This document shows positions 63,706 to 64,000 of a stretch of 64,000 nucleotides of DNA, piece after piece (positions within the stretch are counted from its first letter, which is position 1; each line of letters opens with the position of its first letter). The DNA lies in the NCBI RefSeq assembly GCF_028610675.1, contig NZ_JAQQWS010000001.1:496001-560000 (forward strand), written 5' to 3'. The notes under the pieces were generated by a model. That model saw nothing but the letters and a program-made list of their open reading frames with translations, did no database searches and was not told the DNA's origin. The position numbers and the translations under genes were made by a program. Source of the stretch: Alkalihalobacillus pseudalcaliphilus. GTDB lineage: Bacteria > Bacillota > Bacilli > Bacillales > Bacillaceae_D.

Positions 63706-64000
63706 TCATTCTTCCGTCCTTGCCTTAATCGAACATTTAGAAACCACATCTCCAAAGGAACGAATGTCACTCAAGTAATCGTAATTCTCAGGTGAGCCAT
63801 AACGGTTAAACGTTCTGACTGCTACTACGTTTTCCTCTGGAATTACAAGAAGTGCTACATTGGTGTATCCAAGTAATTGAAAAGAGCCTTTTGGAACGGC
63901 ATCGCCTATTTGGCTAAAAGGCTGGTTTGAACCTTTCACAAACCACAAAAATCCATTCTTTTCGATTGGAAGTCTTTCGTTTGGTGTTTGAATAGCTGTA
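63706..64000 (-). CDS. Serine hydrolase (beta-lactamase family), C-terminal part
   Basis: The frame runs beyond the window. Visible residues TAIQTPNERLPIEKNGFLWF, then VKGSNQPF and LLVIPEENVVAVRTFNRYGS, resemble the C-terminal strand region of class C beta-lactamase-like hydrolases. Family assignment is tentative because the catalytic motifs are outside. Confidence 0.6.
   Translation of the reverse strand, partial: TAIQTPNERLPIEKNGFLWFVKGSNQPFSQIGDAVPKGSFQLLGYTNVALLVIPEENVVAVRTFNRYGSPENYDYLSDIRSFGDVVSKCSIKARTEE

Overview
The window is AT-rich DNA of a Bacillaceae-type Firmicute. Ribosome binding sites are strong GGAGG-type, and TTG/GTG starts are common. The gene families match Bacillus: yrk sulfur genes, resABC, bdbDC, a CYP152 P450 and thioredoxin-coupled arsC. 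I see no rRNA, tRNA, CRISPR array or core housekeeping block. The region looks like an accessory island of metal resistance, sulfur and redox genes, one defence locus and several layers of mobile-element debris.

Layout. 0-5 kb: a flavin monooxygenase cut by the window edge, a CmtR-like regulator, and cadC-cadA-cadD. 5-6.3 kb: a CYP152 fatty-acid peroxygenase. 6.3-7 kb: non-coding DNA with a Tn3-type end and hairpins. 7-11.9 kb: a yrk-type persulfide operon under a CstR repressor, with a frameshifted methyltransferase that carries a third CstR-like site. 11.9-13.4 kb: Tn3-family end relics, a truncated transposase and a resolvase. 13.9-22.5 kb: a large arsenic cluster (arsN1, arsR2, HesB-like, phosphatase, trxB, arsA, arsD, arsC, arsB, arsR, flavoprotein). 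22.6-25.9 kb: a resolvase relic, a compact Gabija-like pair and an alcohol dehydrogenase relic. 26-28.6 kb: SCO, CopC and CopD for copper. 28.7-32.7 kb: a second flavin monooxygenase plus cadA-cadC, inverted relative to the first copy. 32.9-45 kb: an envelope/redox block (SHOCT protein, ccdA, resABC, two-component system, czrA-CDF, M23 peptidase, bdbDC, ctaG, AbrB-like). 45.3-52.3 kb: a Tn7-like transposition module with TnsA-like, TnsB, TnsC and two TniQ/TnsD proteins, and a candidate right end. 52.5-64 kb: acetyltransferases, serine hydrolases, a phosphodiesterase, a TniQ relic, and a two-component system divergent from a MacB/FtsX-type ABC transporter.

How the parts work together. Metal entry is sensed by at least six ArsR/SmtB repressors, each beside its own efflux genes (Cd/Zn/Pb, As, Zn). 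CstR controls persulfide handling. The envelope/redox block appears to be one regulon: the same 18-bp motif, in the same orientation and 45-70 bp upstream of the start codon, precedes resA, the response regulator, bdbD and the AbrB-like gene. This is the most interesting unexplained signal in the window. The Tn7-like module is the other: two TniQ paralogues, a TnsA-like protein lacking the expected nuclease residues, and a 20-bp repeat array that ends at a TGT/ACA tip. Its left end was not found, so much of the resistance DNA to its left could be cargo.
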